The notes: generated by a model not told the origin, from the letters alone. A stretch of DNA of 64,000 nucleotides from Azospirillum sp. TSO22-1 (GCF_003116015.1 NZ_LGQZ01000101.1:30621-94620); one strand, 5' to 3'; counted from the first letter of the stretch, positions 40,892 to 50,484 are shown. Made by a program: numbers and translations.

Positions 40892-42823
40892 ATGGCCTAC
40901 GGAAAGAGCGGAAGCGAGTTCTTGGTTCCCACCACGATCTATCTCAACCAGGAAGACCCGAAAATCACGGCGCTGAGCAACGGTGGCTTCGTCGTAACGT
41001 GGACGGACTTCAGCCATACCGGCGGCGACACGAGCATGTGGGCGGTGCGCGCGCAGGTCCACTCCGCCAGCGGTGCCCGGGTTGGCGGCGAGATCCTGGT
41101 CAACACCAACACCTTCCTGTATCAGTATGAGCCTGCAATCACGGCGCTGAGCAACGGCGGATTCGTTATTTCCTGGACCGACTACAGTGAGACCGGCGGC
41201 GATACTTCTGCTGCGGGGGTGCGCGGGCAGGTGTTCGCGGCGGATGGCAGCCGCTCCGGAGGCGAACTCTTCTTCAACGCCACCACCACCAACAGCCAGG
41301 AGAACAGGGTTCTGGCGGGGCTGAGCAACGGCAGCTTCGTCGCCGTCTGGAGAGACAGCAGTCGGAGCAACGATTACAACATCGGCTGGGCCTTGCGCGG
41401 GCAGCTGTTCAACCCCGACGGCACCCGTTCAGGCAGCGAGTTCCTCATCAATCAGTCCAACTATCAGCCTGACCCGGCCCACTTCCCGACGTTCAATCAC
41501 GATTTACCGAGCGTCGCGGCGCTGAACAACGGCGGCTTCGTCGTCACGTGGCAACAGCGTTACGACGAGGGGAAAGGTTCCTCGGTCGGGCAAATGTATG
41601 CCGCTGATGGCTCCCGTGTGGGCAGCGAGTTCGGAATCGCATCCTCCACCGCCACAACCGGCCCGGGGGCGCCTCACGTTGCGGCGCTGAGCAGCGGCGG
41701 CTTCGTCGCCATATGGAGCTGGAGCCCCTACGGACTTCACGGACAGTTGTTCGCCAACGACGGCACCCGCGTGGGCAGCGGGTTCTCCGTTATCGACAGC
41801 AGGAGCACTTCGAACCCCAACATCACGGTGCTGAGCGACGGCAATTTCGTCGTCACTTGGGAGGAGTACAACGTGGACAGCGGCGATGCCGACAGTGGGG
41901 GGGTGCATGGTCGGCTGTTTACCGCCGGCGGCACCGCTGTGGGCAGCGAGTTCCTCGTCAACACCACCACCAGATACAATCAGACCACTCCCACCATCGC
42001 GGCGCTGACCGGCGGCGGCTTTGCCGTCGCTTGGCGGGACTACAGCTTCAGCAGCGACGATCCTCTCAGCGTCGCCATACGGGCGCAGGTGTTCGCCAAC
42101 TCAAGCGGATCCGACGCTCCCGTCTACCGCTTCTTCAACGTCGATACCGGATTCCACTTCTACACCGCGTCGGCGAGCGAGCGGGACAGCGTGATGCAGA
42201 ACCTGCCGCAGTTCCATTACGAGGGCGAGGCGTTCAACGCGGCTAGCAGCCCGGCCCCCGGCACCTCGCCGGTCTACCGCTTCTTCCACAAGGGACTGGG
42301 GAACCACTTCTACACCGCCAGCGAGACCGAGCGGAACAGCATCATGAACACGCTGTCCCACATCTATTCCTACGAGGGCACGTCCTACTACGCCTTCGAG
42401 GGCAACTCGCAGAGCGCGCCGGCCGCCGGCGCCACGGCGGTGTACCGATTCTTCAACTATCAGCGCGGATCGCATTTCTTCACCGCCTCGTCCAGCGAAC
42501 GGTATTCGGTGATCGCAAACCTGTCCGGCACCTTCCGTTACGAGGGGATCGGCTACTACGTGCCCGCCAGCAGCACGACGAGCGCGTCGGCCGCTGCCGC
42601 CGGGGAGAGCCTGTACGATACCGACGCCACGGCCTTCTTCGGCGCCGGCCCGGCCTCGGATGCGGGCGACCGGCTGGGCGCGGGTGCCGCCGGAGCCGTC
42701 TTCGACGACGGGAGGTCCATGCTGTCGTCGACCTTGCTGGCCGTCGCGCCGAGCGTGCAGTCCATGACCGGCGATCTCGTCGCCGGCTTCAGCGGTCAGG
42801 ATCCGAATCCCATCTGGCACTGA
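40892..42823 (+). CDS. Repeat protein: seven propeller-type repeats and three DUF5648 repeats
   Basis: The 643-residue protein has two repeat regions. Residues about 20-400 hold seven copies of a 50-65 residue unit with the core ALSNGGFVVTW followed by G..VRAQVFA.DGTRVGSEFLVN; seven units suggest a closed beta-propeller. Residues about 408-562 hold three copies of a DUF5648 unit (PVYRFFNVDTGFHFYTAS....ER..V...L...YEG). The last 80 residues are Ala/Ser/Gly/Asp-rich. No signal peptide is visible, so if exported it would use a C-terminal (type I) or other route. The DNA is less GC-rich than neighbouring genes. It is likely a surface or extracellular binding protein. The start at 40892 follows GAAGGAAGCCCGGGTC. 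Confidence 0.8.
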   Translation: MAYGKSGSEFLVPTTIYLNQEDPKITALSNGGFVVTWTDFSHTGGDTSMWAVRAQVHSASGARVGGEILVNTNTFLYQYEPAITALSNGGFVISWTDYSETGGDTSAAGVRGQVFAADGSRSGGELFFNATTTNSQENRVLAGLSNGSFVAVWRDSSRSNDYNIGWALRGQLFNPDGTRSGSEFLINQSNYQPDPAHFPTFNHDLPSVAALNNGGFVVTWQQRYDEGKGSSVGQMYAADGSRVGSEFGIASSTATTGPGAPHVAALSSGGFVAIWSWSPYGLHGQLFANDGTRVGSGFSVIDSRSTSNPNITVLSDGNFVVTWEEYNVDSGDADSGGVHGRLFTAGGTAVGSEFLVNTTTRYNQTTPTIAALTGGGFAVAWRDYSFSSDDPLSVAIRAQVFANSSGSDAPVYRFFNVDTGFHFYTASASERDSVMQNLPQFHYEGEAFNAASSPAPGTSPVYRFFHKGLGNHFYTASETERNSIMNTLSHIYSYEGTSYYAFEGNSQSAPAAGATAVYRFFNYQRGSHFFTASSSERYSVIANLSGTFRYEGIGYYVPASSTTSASAAAAGESLYDTDATAFFGAGPASDAGDRLGAGAAGAVFDDGRSMLSSTLLAVAPSVQSMTGDLVAGFSGQDPNPIWH

Positions 42824-42834
42824 ACGCGGCAAAC

Positions 42835-42872
42835 GCGAAAAGGGCGCCTGGCAACCCAGGCGCCCTTTTCGC
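42835..42872. terminator. Strong bidirectional terminator
   Basis: Seventeen-base perfect arms (GCGAAAAGGGCGCCTGG and its inverse) with a CAAC loop give A-rich and T-rich edges on both sides. It serves the converging repeat-protein and rpmE genes. Confidence 0.9.
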
Positions 42873-42891
42873 AAACGCGACCGGCTTCGGC

Positions 42892-43116
42892 TTAGTTCTT
42901 GAGGCCGAAGTTGGCAAAGCGCTTGTTGAACTTGGCGATCTGGCCGCCCGTGTCCAGCAGCTTCTGCACGCCGGTCCAGGCCGGGTGCGACTTGGGGTCG
43001 ATGTCCAGGCGAATGGTGTCGCCGGCCTTCCCCATGGTGCTCCGGGTCGTGAACGAGGAGCCGTCGGTCATGACGACGGTGATCTCGTGATAATCCGGAT
43101 GGATGTCTTTCTTCAT
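42892..43116 (-). CDS. rpmE: 50S ribosomal protein L31, cysteine-free form
   Basis: The 74-residue protein starts MKKDIHPDYHEITVVMTDG and ends with FNKRFANFG, the conserved L31 pattern. The four zinc-binding cysteines of the classical form are all absent, so it is the zinc-independent form. It sits on the large subunit and bridges to the small one. The start at 43116 is unambiguous. The frame upstream to 43227 is open but not family-like. Confidence 0.95.
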   Translation of the reverse strand: MKKDIHPDYHEITVVMTDGSSFTTRSTMGKAGDTIRLDIDPKSHPAWTGVQKLLDTGGQIAKFNKRFANFGLKN

Positions 43117-43265
43117 GGCCGAGGTCCCTAAAAGCGAGCCGCGTTTATAGCGGCGACATCGGCGGGATGCAACCTGTTCCGTGCGCATGACGCGCCTAAT
43201 CTTGAGCATGGCCCCCCGGCGTGCCATATGGCCGCTCAGATCCAGTCATAAGCCAAGGATTTCCG

Positions 43266-45062
43266 GTGCGCGAACAGCCGACCGACGAAACCGCCGAGAG
43301 GCGCCGCGACCTCAAGCCGCTGCGTCGGCTGGTCCCCTTCCTGTGGCCGTACCGCCTGCGGATGCTGGGCGCCTTCGTGGCGCTGGTGGTGGCGGCCGGC
43401 ACCGTGCTGGGCATCGGGCAGGGCATGCGGGTGCTGGTCGACCGCGGCTTCGCGGCCGGCGACGCGGCGCTGCTCGATCGCGCGCTGCTGGTGCTGCTGG
43501 GCGTCATCGTGCTGATGGCGGCCAGCACCTTCGGGCGGTTCTATCTGGTGTCGTGGATCGGCGAGCGGGTGGTCGCCGACCTGCGCCGCGCCGTCTACGA
43601 CCATGTGCTGAGCCTCAGCCCCGGCTTCTTCGAGACGACGCGCACCGGCGAGATCCTGTCGCGGATCACCACCGACACCACGCTGCTGCAGACGGTGGTC
43701 GGCTCCTCGGTGTCGATCGCGCTGCGCAACCTGCTGCTGCTGATCGGCGGGCTGGGGATGCTGATGCTCACCTCGGCCAAGCTGACCGGGCTGGTGCTGC
43801 TGGGCGTGCCGGTGGTGGTGGCGCCGATCATCCTGTTCGGGCGCCGGGTGCGCCGGCTGTCGCGCGACAGCCAGGACCGCGTCGCCGACGTCGGCGCCCA
43901 CGTGGACGAGACGCTGACGGGCATCCGCACGGTGCAGGCCTACACCCACGAGCCGCACGAGCGCGCCCGCTTCGCCGGACGGGTCGAGGACGCCTTCCGC
44001 GTCGCCATCGACCGCGTGCGGGTGCGGGCGGTGATGACGGTGGCGGTGATCGTGCTGGTGTTCGGCGCGGTCGGGCTGATCCTGTGGGTCGGCGGCCACG
44101 ACGTGCTGGCCGGCCGGCTGACGCCGGGCGAGCTGTCGGCCTTCGTCATCTACGCGGTGGTGGTCGCCGGCTCGGTTGGCGCGCTGTCCGAGGTGGTCGG
44201 CGACCTGCAGCGCGCGTCCGGCGCCACCGAGCGGCTGTTCGACCTGCTGGCCACCCGCTCCGACGTGCAGCCGCCGGCGCAGCCGAAGCCGCTGCCGGTG
44301 CCGCCCCGCGGTGCACTGGCGTTCGAGGAGGTGCGCTTCCACTACCCCTCGCGCCCCGACGACGCGGCGCTGGAGGGCTTCACGCTGGACGTGGCGCCGG
44401 GCGAGACGGTGGCGCTGGTCGGCCCGTCGGGGGCGGGCAAGAGCACGGTGTTCCAGCTGCTGCTGCGCTTCTACGACCCGCAGGCCGGCGCGGTGCGCCT
44501 GGACGGCGTGGACGTCCGCGACGCCGACCCGGCCGAGGTGCGCCGGCGCATCGGCCTCGTCTCGCAGGACCCGGTGATCTTCTCCGCCGACGCCTGGGAG
44601 AACATCCGCTACGGCCGCCCCGACGCGACGGACGAGGAGGTGCGCGCCGCGGCCGAGGCGGCGCACGCGCTGGACTTCCTGGAGGCGCTGCCGGACGGCC
44701 TGTCCACCTACCTCGGCGAGAAGGGCGTGCGGCTGTCCGGCGGGCAGCGCCAGCGCCTCGCCATCGCGCGGGCGATCCTGCGCAACCCGCCGGTGCTGCT
44801 GCTCGACGAGGCGACCAGCGCGCTCGACGCCGAGAGCGAGCGCATGGTGCAGGACGCGCTGGAAAAGCTGATGAAGCAGCGCACCACGCTGATCATCGCG
44901 CACCGCCTCGCCACCGTGCTGAACGCCGACCGCATCGCGGTGATGGAGCAGGGCCGGATCGTCGCCTCCGGCCGCCACGCCGAGCTGGTCGGCCAGGGCG
45001 GCCTGTACGCCCGGCTGGCGGCGCTGCAGTTCGATCGGGCGGAGGGGCGGGCGGCGGAGTAG
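43266..45062 (+). CDS. ABC exporter, fused permease-ATPase (MsbA/lipid or drug type)
   Basis: The protein of about 598 residues has a six-helix membrane domain (residues 30-310) and a C-terminal ATPase. Walker A is GPSGAGKST, the signature is LSGGQRQRLAIARAIL, Walker B is VLLLDEATSALD, and the switch His is in IIAHRL. Two such chains form an outward pump for lipids, drugs or other amphiphiles. I prefer the GTG at 43266 because AAGGA stands ahead of it; an ATG at 43221 adds 15 residues without a good ribosome site. It is monocistronic and divergent from rpmE. Confidence 0.93.
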   Translation: MREQPTDETAERRRDLKPLRRLVPFLWPYRLRMLGAFVALVVAAGTVLGIGQGMRVLVDRGFAAGDAALLDRALLVLLGVIVLMAASTFGRFYLVSWIGERVVADLRRAVYDHVLSLSPGFFETTRTGEILSRITTDTTLLQTVVGSSVSIALRNLLLLIGGLGMLMLTSAKLTGLVLLGVPVVVAPIILFGRRVRRLSRDSQDRVADVGAHVDETLTGIRTVQAYTHEPHERARFAGRVEDAFRVAIDRVRVRAVMTVAVIVLVFGAVGLILWVGGHDVLAGRLTPGELSAFVIYAVVVAGSVGALSEVVGDLQRASGATERLFDLLATRSDVQPPAQPKPLPVPPRGALAFEEVRFHYPSRPDDAALEGFTLDVAPGETVALVGPSGAGKSTVFQLLLRFYDPQAGAVRLDGVDVRDADPAEVRRRIGLVSQDPVIFSADAWENIRYGRPDATDEEVRAAAEAAHALDFLEALPDGLSTYLGEKGVRLSGGQRQRLAIARAILRNPPVLLLDEATSALDAESERMVQDALEKLMKQRTTLIIAHRLATVLNADRIAVMEQGRIVASGRHAELVGQGGLYARLAALQFDRAEGRAAE

Positions 45063-45242
45063 GCGCGCTCCGGTAAAATACTCGCGTATGCGGATGCCGC
45101 CGCAGTTCTGCATACTCAAGCATGCAGTGCGTCACGGTGTTCGGAAATTGCTTCAAAATGACTCTCATTACTGCTGGAGGCGCCGGATTGCCCAAGTATC
45201 GTCGATCCCGCACGTGGGGTGTTGCCATTGGGGGAGAGAACG

Positions 45243-46592
45243 ATGACGGCCTATGACGAATTTCAGCGGACCTTTTGTCTGTCGCTGCTGGCGAACCGGG
45301 TGTGGCTCGACCACGGGGCGCAGAGCGCCCTGCAGGCGCAGCTGCAGCAGGAGCTGTCCTATTTCCTGACGGTCTCCGGCTCCGAAAAGAACGTGGAGAG
45401 CGGGGCGTCCGCGCTGATCGGCGACTGGACCGTCACCTGGGGACCGGTGGTCTGGCAGAACGCCGGGTCGGATGTCGCCGACAACGCGATGTACGTCGCC
45501 TACTGCCCGGACGTGCCGAACCTGGGCGCGACCTACGTGGTGGCCATCGCCGCGACCAACCCGATGTCCGGCTTCGACTGGGGGACGGAGGATTTCGACG
45601 TCGCGCAGGTGGTGGACTTCTCCTCCTACGCGCCGCTGACCACGGCGCCGTCGCCGGCGCCCTCCGGGCAGATCGACGACCAGACCGGCGCTTACATCTC
45701 GATGGGCACGGCCACCGGCGTCTACAAGCTGCTGCAGATGGTCGGCACGGTGTATGAGGGCCAGGACTCCGGTAAAACCAGCGCGAGCCTCGCCGACTAC
45801 CTGACCGGCGCCACCATCGACAAGGGCGCCACCATCGTCTTCACCGGGCACAGCCTGGCCGGCGCGCTGTCGCCGACGCTGGCGCTGTATCTCAAGGCCT
45901 CCGGCCGGCTGGGCCAGTTCGCCGCGGCCAACGTCTACCCGACGGCCGGCGCCTCGCCGGGCAACGCCAACTTCGCCAACCTGTTCAACACCACCTTCCA
46001 GCAGACCCCGGCGGGCGCCACCAGCCGCCAGCAATGGAACACGCTGCTGTGGAACCAGTTCGACGTGGTGCCGCACGCCTGGAGCACGCAGGCGGCGACG
46101 CCGAACACGGCGTTGCCGTCGCTCGCCAACGTCGCCGACCTCTACACCGACGGCCACAAGGTGGACGAGCTGTCGTCGGTGACCTGCCTGGTCGGCAAGG
46201 CGACGGGCGCGTCCCAGGGCTCCGGCATCACCTACACGCCGCTGCGCAACCAGTGGCTGCCCGGCCAGCTGTTCGAGGGGTGGATGCCGGTTTCGGCGGA
46301 CCTCTCGCTGCCGGTCAACGTGCCGCCGCTGAACCTGCTGGGCGAGCTGCTGCAGATGGCCTACCAGCACATGGCCGAATACAACGCCGCGGACATGCTG
46401 GACGTCGAGGACTTCGCCGCTCAGGCCAAGGCGGTGCAGGTGCCGCTGGTCAGCGGCGTCTCCAAGGACACGCTGTACACGTTCCTGACCACGGTCCTGG
46501 GCTGGAGCGGCAAGATCGGCTGCGGCATCGCCACGATCGAGGCGGACGCGGCCGACCTGCAGGCCGCGGCGGCGCAGCCGGCCGGAGCGTAA
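45243..46592 (+). CDS. Lipase-class-3-like alpha/beta hydrolase
   Basis: The 449-residue protein has a nucleophile elbow VFTGHSLAGALSP (GxSxG with Ser near residue 203), as in class 3 lipases. PTAGASPGNANFANLF, a loop often seen after it, and ...QFDVVPHAW with possible acidic and His partners follow. No signal peptide is seen. It starts MTAYDEFQRTFCLSLLANR with a GGGGGAGAGAACG site, and ends Ala-rich. It may cleave esters of lipids inside the cell or be exported by an unusual route. The 180 bp gap before it contains AATGACTCTCATT, a weak Fur-like symmetrical word. Confidence 0.75.
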   Translation: MTAYDEFQRTFCLSLLANRVWLDHGAQSALQAQLQQELSYFLTVSGSEKNVESGASALIGDWTVTWGPVVWQNAGSDVADNAMYVAYCPDVPNLGATYVVAIAATNPMSGFDWGTEDFDVAQVVDFSSYAPLTTAPSPAPSGQIDDQTGAYISMGTATGVYKLLQMVGTVYEGQDSGKTSASLADYLTGATIDKGATIVFTGHSLAGALSPTLALYLKASGRLGQFAAANVYPTAGASPGNANFANLFNTTFQQTPAGATSRQQWNTLLWNQFDVVPHAWSTQAATPNTALPSLANVADLYTDGHKVDELSSVTCLVGKATGASQGSGITYTPLRNQWLPGQLFEGWMPVSADLSLPVNVPPLNLLGELLQMAYQHMAEYNAADMLDVEDFAAQAKAVQVPLVSGVSKDTLYTFLTTVLGWSGKIGCGIATIEADAADLQAAAAQPAGA

Positions 46593-46686
46593 GCGTGCGG
46601 ACGGGCCGGCCCACGTTCGCGCGGGCCGGCCATGTCCGCCAGACGCTTCCCTTCGGCCGCCGGAGTCGGGTATACCCGCGGCCTTC

Positions 46687-47715
46687 ATGAAGACCGCCGA
46701 TTTCGACTTCGAGCTGCCGCCCGACCGCATCGCGACGCACCCCGCGCGCCCGCGCGACTCCGCGCGCCTGCTGCTGGTCGGCGAGTCCCTGTCCGACCGT
46801 GTCGTCCGGGAACTGCCGGACCTGCTGCGGCCCGGCGACCTTCTGGTCTACAACGACACCCGCGTCATTCCGGCGCGCTTGACCGGCGCCCGCGGCGCCG
46901 TGAAGGTCGAGGCGACGCTGCACAAGCGCGAGGGCGACGACGCCTGGGCCGCCTTCGCCCGCCCCGGCAAGCGCCTGAAGGTCGGCGACACCGTGGCGTT
47001 CGCCCCGGGATTCTCGGCGGTCGTCGAGGCGAAGCGCGAGGGCGGCGAGGTGCGGCTGCGCTTCAACGTCGGCGGCGCCGGGCTGTTCGCCCGGCTGCAC
47101 GAGCACGGCTTCATGCCGCTGCCCCCCTACATCCGCCGCGACGCGCCGGACGAGCAGGACCGCGCCGACTACCAGACCGTCTTCGCCGCCCGGGAGGGCG
47201 CGGTGGCCGCGCCCACCGCCGGCCTGCACTTCACGCCGGAGCTGCTGGCCGCGCTGGAGGCCAGGGGCATCCGGCGCGTGCCCGTCACGCTGCACGTCGG
47301 CGCCGGCACCTTCCTCCCCGTCAAGGTCGAGGACATCGCCGAGCACCGGATGCACGCCGAGTACGGCGAGATCTCCCCGGACACGGCCGAGGCGGTGAAC
47401 GCCACGCGGGCCGCCGGGGGGCGCATCGTCGCGGTCGGCACCACGGCGCTGCGCCTGCTGGAGTCCGCAGCAAGCGAGGACGGCCGTCTGGCGCCCTTCG
47501 CGGCGGAAACCGACATCTTCATCACCCCCGGCTACCGGTTCCGCGCGGTGGACGTGCTGCTCACCAACTTCCACCTGCCGCGCTCGACGCTGTTCATGCT
47601 GGTCTGCGCCTTCGCCGGCATGGAGCGCATGAAGGCCGCCTACGCGCACGCCATCGCGTCCGGCTACCGGTTCTATTCCTATGGCGACACCTCCCTGCTG
47701 ATGAGGGCCCCGTGA
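46687..47715 (+). CDS. queA: S-adenosylmethionine:tRNA ribosyltransferase-isomerase
   Basis: The 342-residue enzyme adds the ribosyl moiety of SAM to 7-aminomethyl-7-deazaguanine in tRNA to give epoxyqueuosine. Family markers are FDFELPPDRIATHPARPRD, VYNDTRVIPARL, PTAGLHFTPELL and LLTNFHLPRSTLFMLV. It is the first gene of a four-gene queuosine operon and overlaps tgt by four bases (GTGA). Length is normal. Confidence 0.97.
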   Translation: MKTADFDFELPPDRIATHPARPRDSARLLLVGESLSDRVVRELPDLLRPGDLLVYNDTRVIPARLTGARGAVKVEATLHKREGDDAWAAFARPGKRLKVGDTVAFAPGFSAVVEAKREGGEVRLRFNVGGAGLFARLHEHGFMPLPPYIRRDAPDEQDRADYQTVFAAREGAVAAPTAGLHFTPELLAALEARGIRRVPVTLHVGAGTFLPVKVEDIAEHRMHAEYGEISPDTAEAVNATRAAGGRIVAVGTTALRLLESAASEDGRLAPFAAETDIFITPGYRFRAVDVLLTNFHLPRSTLFMLVCAFAGMERMKAAYAHAIASGYRFYSYGDTSLLMRAP

Positions 47716-48863
47716 CCGGGTTGGCGTTCGAACTCCTGAAGACCGACGGCGGCGCGCGCCGCGGCTGCCTGCACACCGCGCACGGGCTGGTCAACACCCC
47801 CGCCTTCATGCCCGTCGGCACCGCCGGCACCGTCAAGGGCATGCACCCGGAGCAGGTGAAGGCCACCGGGGCCGAGATCCTGCTGGGCAACACCTACCAC
47901 CTGATGCTGCGCCCGACCGCCGAGCGCGTCGCACAGCTGGGCGGGCTCCACAAATTCATGAACTGGCCGGGGCCGATCCTCACCGACAGCGGCGGCTTCC
48001 AGGTGATGTCGCTGTCCGACCTGCGCACGCTGGACGAGGACGGCGTCACCTTCCGCTCGCACATCGACGGCTCCAAGCACCGGCTGACGCCGGAGCGCTC
48101 GATGCAGATCCAGCACCTGCTGGATTCCAACATCACCATGGCCTTCGACGAGTGCACGCCGTTCCCCGCGACGCACGCGCAGGCGGAATCCTCCATGCGC
48201 CTGTCCATGAAGTGGGCGGCGCGTTGCAGGGAAGCCTTCGTCGAGCGCTGCGGCTACGGCCTGTTCGGCATCGTGCAGGGCGGCGTGTACGAGGACCTGC
48301 GCGCCGAATCGGTGGCGGCGCTGACCGGCATCGGCTTCAACGGCTACGCCGTGGGCGGCCTCGCGGTCGGCGAGGGGCAGGAGGAGATGTTCCGCGTCCT
48401 CGACTTCACCACGCCGATGCTGCCGAAGGACCGGCCGCGCTACCTGATGGGCGTCGGCCGGCCGAGCGACCTGATCGGCTCGGTCCGCCGCGGCATCGAC
48501 ATGTTCGACTGCGTGATGCCGACGCGCTCCGGCCGTACCGGGCAGGCGTTCGTGCGGCGCGGCCAGATCAACATCCGCAACGCCCGCCACGCCCACGACG
48601 ACCGCCCGCTGGACGCCGAGTGCACCTGCCCGACCTGCACCGGCTATTCGCGCGGCTACCTGCACCACCTGTTCAAGGCGGGTGAGATGCTGGGCCCCAT
48701 GCTGTTGACGTGGCACAACCTGCGCTTCTACCAGGACCTGATGGCGAGCCTGCGCGCCGCCATCGAGGAGGGCCGCTTCGAGGAGGTGGCCACCGCCTGG
48801 GAAGCCGAGATGGCGCTGGGGGACGTCGAGGCGACGCCCGACCCCCTGAAGGAGCTGACATGA
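47712..48863 (+). CDS. tgt: tRNA-guanine transglycosylase
   Basis: The 383-residue enzyme exchanges guanine 34 of GUN-anticodon tRNAs for preQ1. Active-site parts are DSGGFQVMSL, GGLAVGEG and FDCVMPTR with the nucleophilic Asp. Zinc is held by CTCPTC and a downstream His (LLTWHN). It starts with a GTG inside the queA stop and overlaps queF by four bases (ATGA). Confidence 0.97.
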   Translation: MTGLAFELLKTDGGARRGCLHTAHGLVNTPAFMPVGTAGTVKGMHPEQVKATGAEILLGNTYHLMLRPTAERVAQLGGLHKFMNWPGPILTDSGGFQVMSLSDLRTLDEDGVTFRSHIDGSKHRLTPERSMQIQHLLDSNITMAFDECTPFPATHAQAESSMRLSMKWAARCREAFVERCGYGLFGIVQGGVYEDLRAESVAALTGIGFNGYAVGGLAVGEGQEEMFRVLDFTTPMLPKDRPRYLMGVGRPSDLIGSVRRGIDMFDCVMPTRSGRTGQAFVRRGQINIRNARHAHDDRPLDAECTCPTCTGYSRGYLHHLFKAGEMLGPMLLTWHNLRFYQDLMASLRAAIEEGRFEEVATAWEAEMALGDVEATPDPLKELT

Positions 48864-49327
48864 GCGATCCGACGATCTACCAGGGCCTGACCCAGCTGGG
48901 CGGCAGGACCGAACAGCCGCAGTCGCCCGAACAGGCGGTGCTGGAGCGCGTGCCGAACCCGCACCCCGGCACGCAGTACCTCGTGCGCTTTGCGGCGCCC
49001 GAGTTCACCTCGCTGTGCCCGATCACCGGCCAGCCGGACTTCGCGCATCTGGTCATCGACTACGTGCCGGGCGACTGGCTGGTCGAGAGCAAGTCGCTGA
49101 AGCTGTTCCTTACCTCCTTCCGCAACCACGGCGCCTTCCACGAGGCGTGCACCGTCTCCATCGCCAAGCGGCTGGAGGCGGAGCTGAGCCCGCAGTGGAT
49201 CCGCATCGGCGGCTACTGGTACCCGCGCGGCGGCATCCCGATCGACGTGTTCTACCAGTCCGGCGAGCCGCCCAAGGGCGTGTGGATCCCCGACCAGGGC
49301 GTCGCCTCGTACCGTGGCCGCGGCTGA
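48860..49327 (+). CDS. queF: NADPH-dependent 7-cyano-7-deazaguanine reductase (unimodular QueF)
   Basis: The 155-residue T-fold enzyme reduces preQ0 to preQ1. The thioimide-forming cysteine is in TSLCPITGQPD and the QueF motif is LVESKSLKLF. The short length is that of the Bacillus-type single-domain form. It overlaps tgt by ATGA and queG by 14 bp. Confidence 0.96.
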   Translation: MSDPTIYQGLTQLGGRTEQPQSPEQAVLERVPNPHPGTQYLVRFAAPEFTSLCPITGQPDFAHLVIDYVPGDWLVESKSLKLFLTSFRNHGAFHEACTVSIAKRLEAELSPQWIRIGGYWYPRGGIPIDVFYQSGEPPKGVWIPDQGVASYRGRG

Positions 49328-50351
49328 GGACATCCGGGCCGGGATCCGGGCGCGGGCCCGGTCCCTCGGGTTCGATCCGGTTGGCTTCACGGCCGCCGCG
49401 CTGGACGACGGCGCGCGCGCCGGCCTCGCCGGCTACCTGGAGGCCGGCCACCACGGCTCCATGGCCTGGATGGAGGAGAAGCGCGAGCGCCGTGAGGACC
49501 CGCGCGGCCTGTGGCCGGAGGCGCGCAGCGTGGTGGTGCTCGGCACCTCCTACGCGCCGGGCTTCGACCCGCTGGAGAAGCTGGAGCACAAGGACCGCGG
49601 CGTCATCTCGGCGTATGCGCTGAACCGCGACTACCACGACCTGATCAAGGGCCGGCTGAAGCAGCTGGCGCAGTGGATGGTCAGCCGCTTCGGTGGTGAG
49701 GTGAAGGTGTTCGTCGACACCGCCCCGGTGCTGGAGAAGCCGCTGGCGGCGCGGACGTCGGTGGGTTGGCAGGGCAAGCACACGGTGCTGGTGTCGCGCA
49801 CGCACGGCTCCTGGCTGTTCCTCGGCGAGATCTACACGACGCTGGAGCTTCCCCCCGACGAGCCGCATCAGGACCGCTGCGGCACCTGCCGGCGCTGCCA
49901 GGACGTCTGCCCGACCGACGCCTTCCCGGCGCCGTACCGGCTCGACGCCCGGCGCTGCATCTCGTACCTGACCATTGAGCACAAGGGGCCGATTCCCGAG
50001 GAGTTCCGGGAGGCCATCGGCAACCGTATCTATGGCTGCGACGACTGCCTGGCGGTGTGCCCGTGGAACCGCTTCGCGGTTGCGTCGAAGGAGGCGGCGT
50101 TCCAGCCGCGCGCGGAGCTGACGGCGCCGCGGCTGGCGGAGCTGGCAAAGCTGGACGACGCGGGATTCCGTGCGCTGTTCAGCGCCTCCCCGGTGAAGCG
50201 GATCGGACGGGACCGGTTCGTGCGCAACGTGCTGATCGCGCTGGGCAACTCCGGCGATCCGGCGCAGGCGGAGACGGCGCGGGGGTTGCTGGACGATCCC
50301 GACGAGGCGGTGCGGGATGCTGCGAAATGGGCGGTGGGGCAGCTTTCCTGA
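49314..50351 (+). CDS. queG: Epoxyqueuosine reductase
   Basis: The 345-residue cobalamin and Fe-S enzyme completes queuosine by reducing epoxyqueuosine. Two [4Fe-4S] sets are visible in CGTCRRCQDVCPTDAF and YGCDDCLAVCPWNRF. FVDTAPVLEKPLAARTSVGW is the B12-side motif, and a HEAT-like tail (ARGLLDDPDEAVRDAAKWA) closes the protein. The start is a GTG at 49314 inside queF. queC, queD and queE are not in the window. Confidence 0.96.
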   Translation: MAAAEDIRAGIRARARSLGFDPVGFTAAALDDGARAGLAGYLEAGHHGSMAWMEEKRERREDPRGLWPEARSVVVLGTSYAPGFDPLEKLEHKDRGVISAYALNRDYHDLIKGRLKQLAQWMVSRFGGEVKVFVDTAPVLEKPLAARTSVGWQGKHTVLVSRTHGSWLFLGEIYTTLELPPDEPHQDRCGTCRRCQDVCPTDAFPAPYRLDARRCISYLTIEHKGPIPEEFREAIGNRIYGCDDCLAVCPWNRFAVASKEAAFQPRAELTAPRLAELAKLDDAGFRALFSASPVKRIGRDRFVRNVLIALGNSGDPAQAETARGLLDDPDEAVRDAAKWAVGQLS

Positions 50352-50395
50352 CGCGTGCGTCCTATGCATAAGCCCTAAGTCTGAATACCTATTCT

Positions 50396-50434
50396 CGCAA
50401 TACGGGATCAGTATTGCGTAACGCTCGTTATAAT
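50396..50434 (+). promoter_or_regulatory. Promoter with overlapping operator for the lipoprotein unit
   Basis: A perfect -10 TATAAT lies at 50429-50434. The expected -35 position falls inside an inverted repeat with eight-base arms CGCAATAC (50396-50403) and GTATTGCG (50411-50418). This is a typical repressor-over-promoter layout. The region is AT-richer than the window average. Confidence 0.6.
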
Positions 50435-50484
50435 CTGGCGTTGCGGGGTGTCTGTGCTTTTTTAAGCAACCGGGAGGTCATGCA

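Noticed and set aside
45150..45180. Fur box ahead of the lipase-like gene (AATGACTCTCATT)
   Set aside because: Only the symmetrical core TGA-TCA matches; outside it the fit to the consensus is too weak to call.
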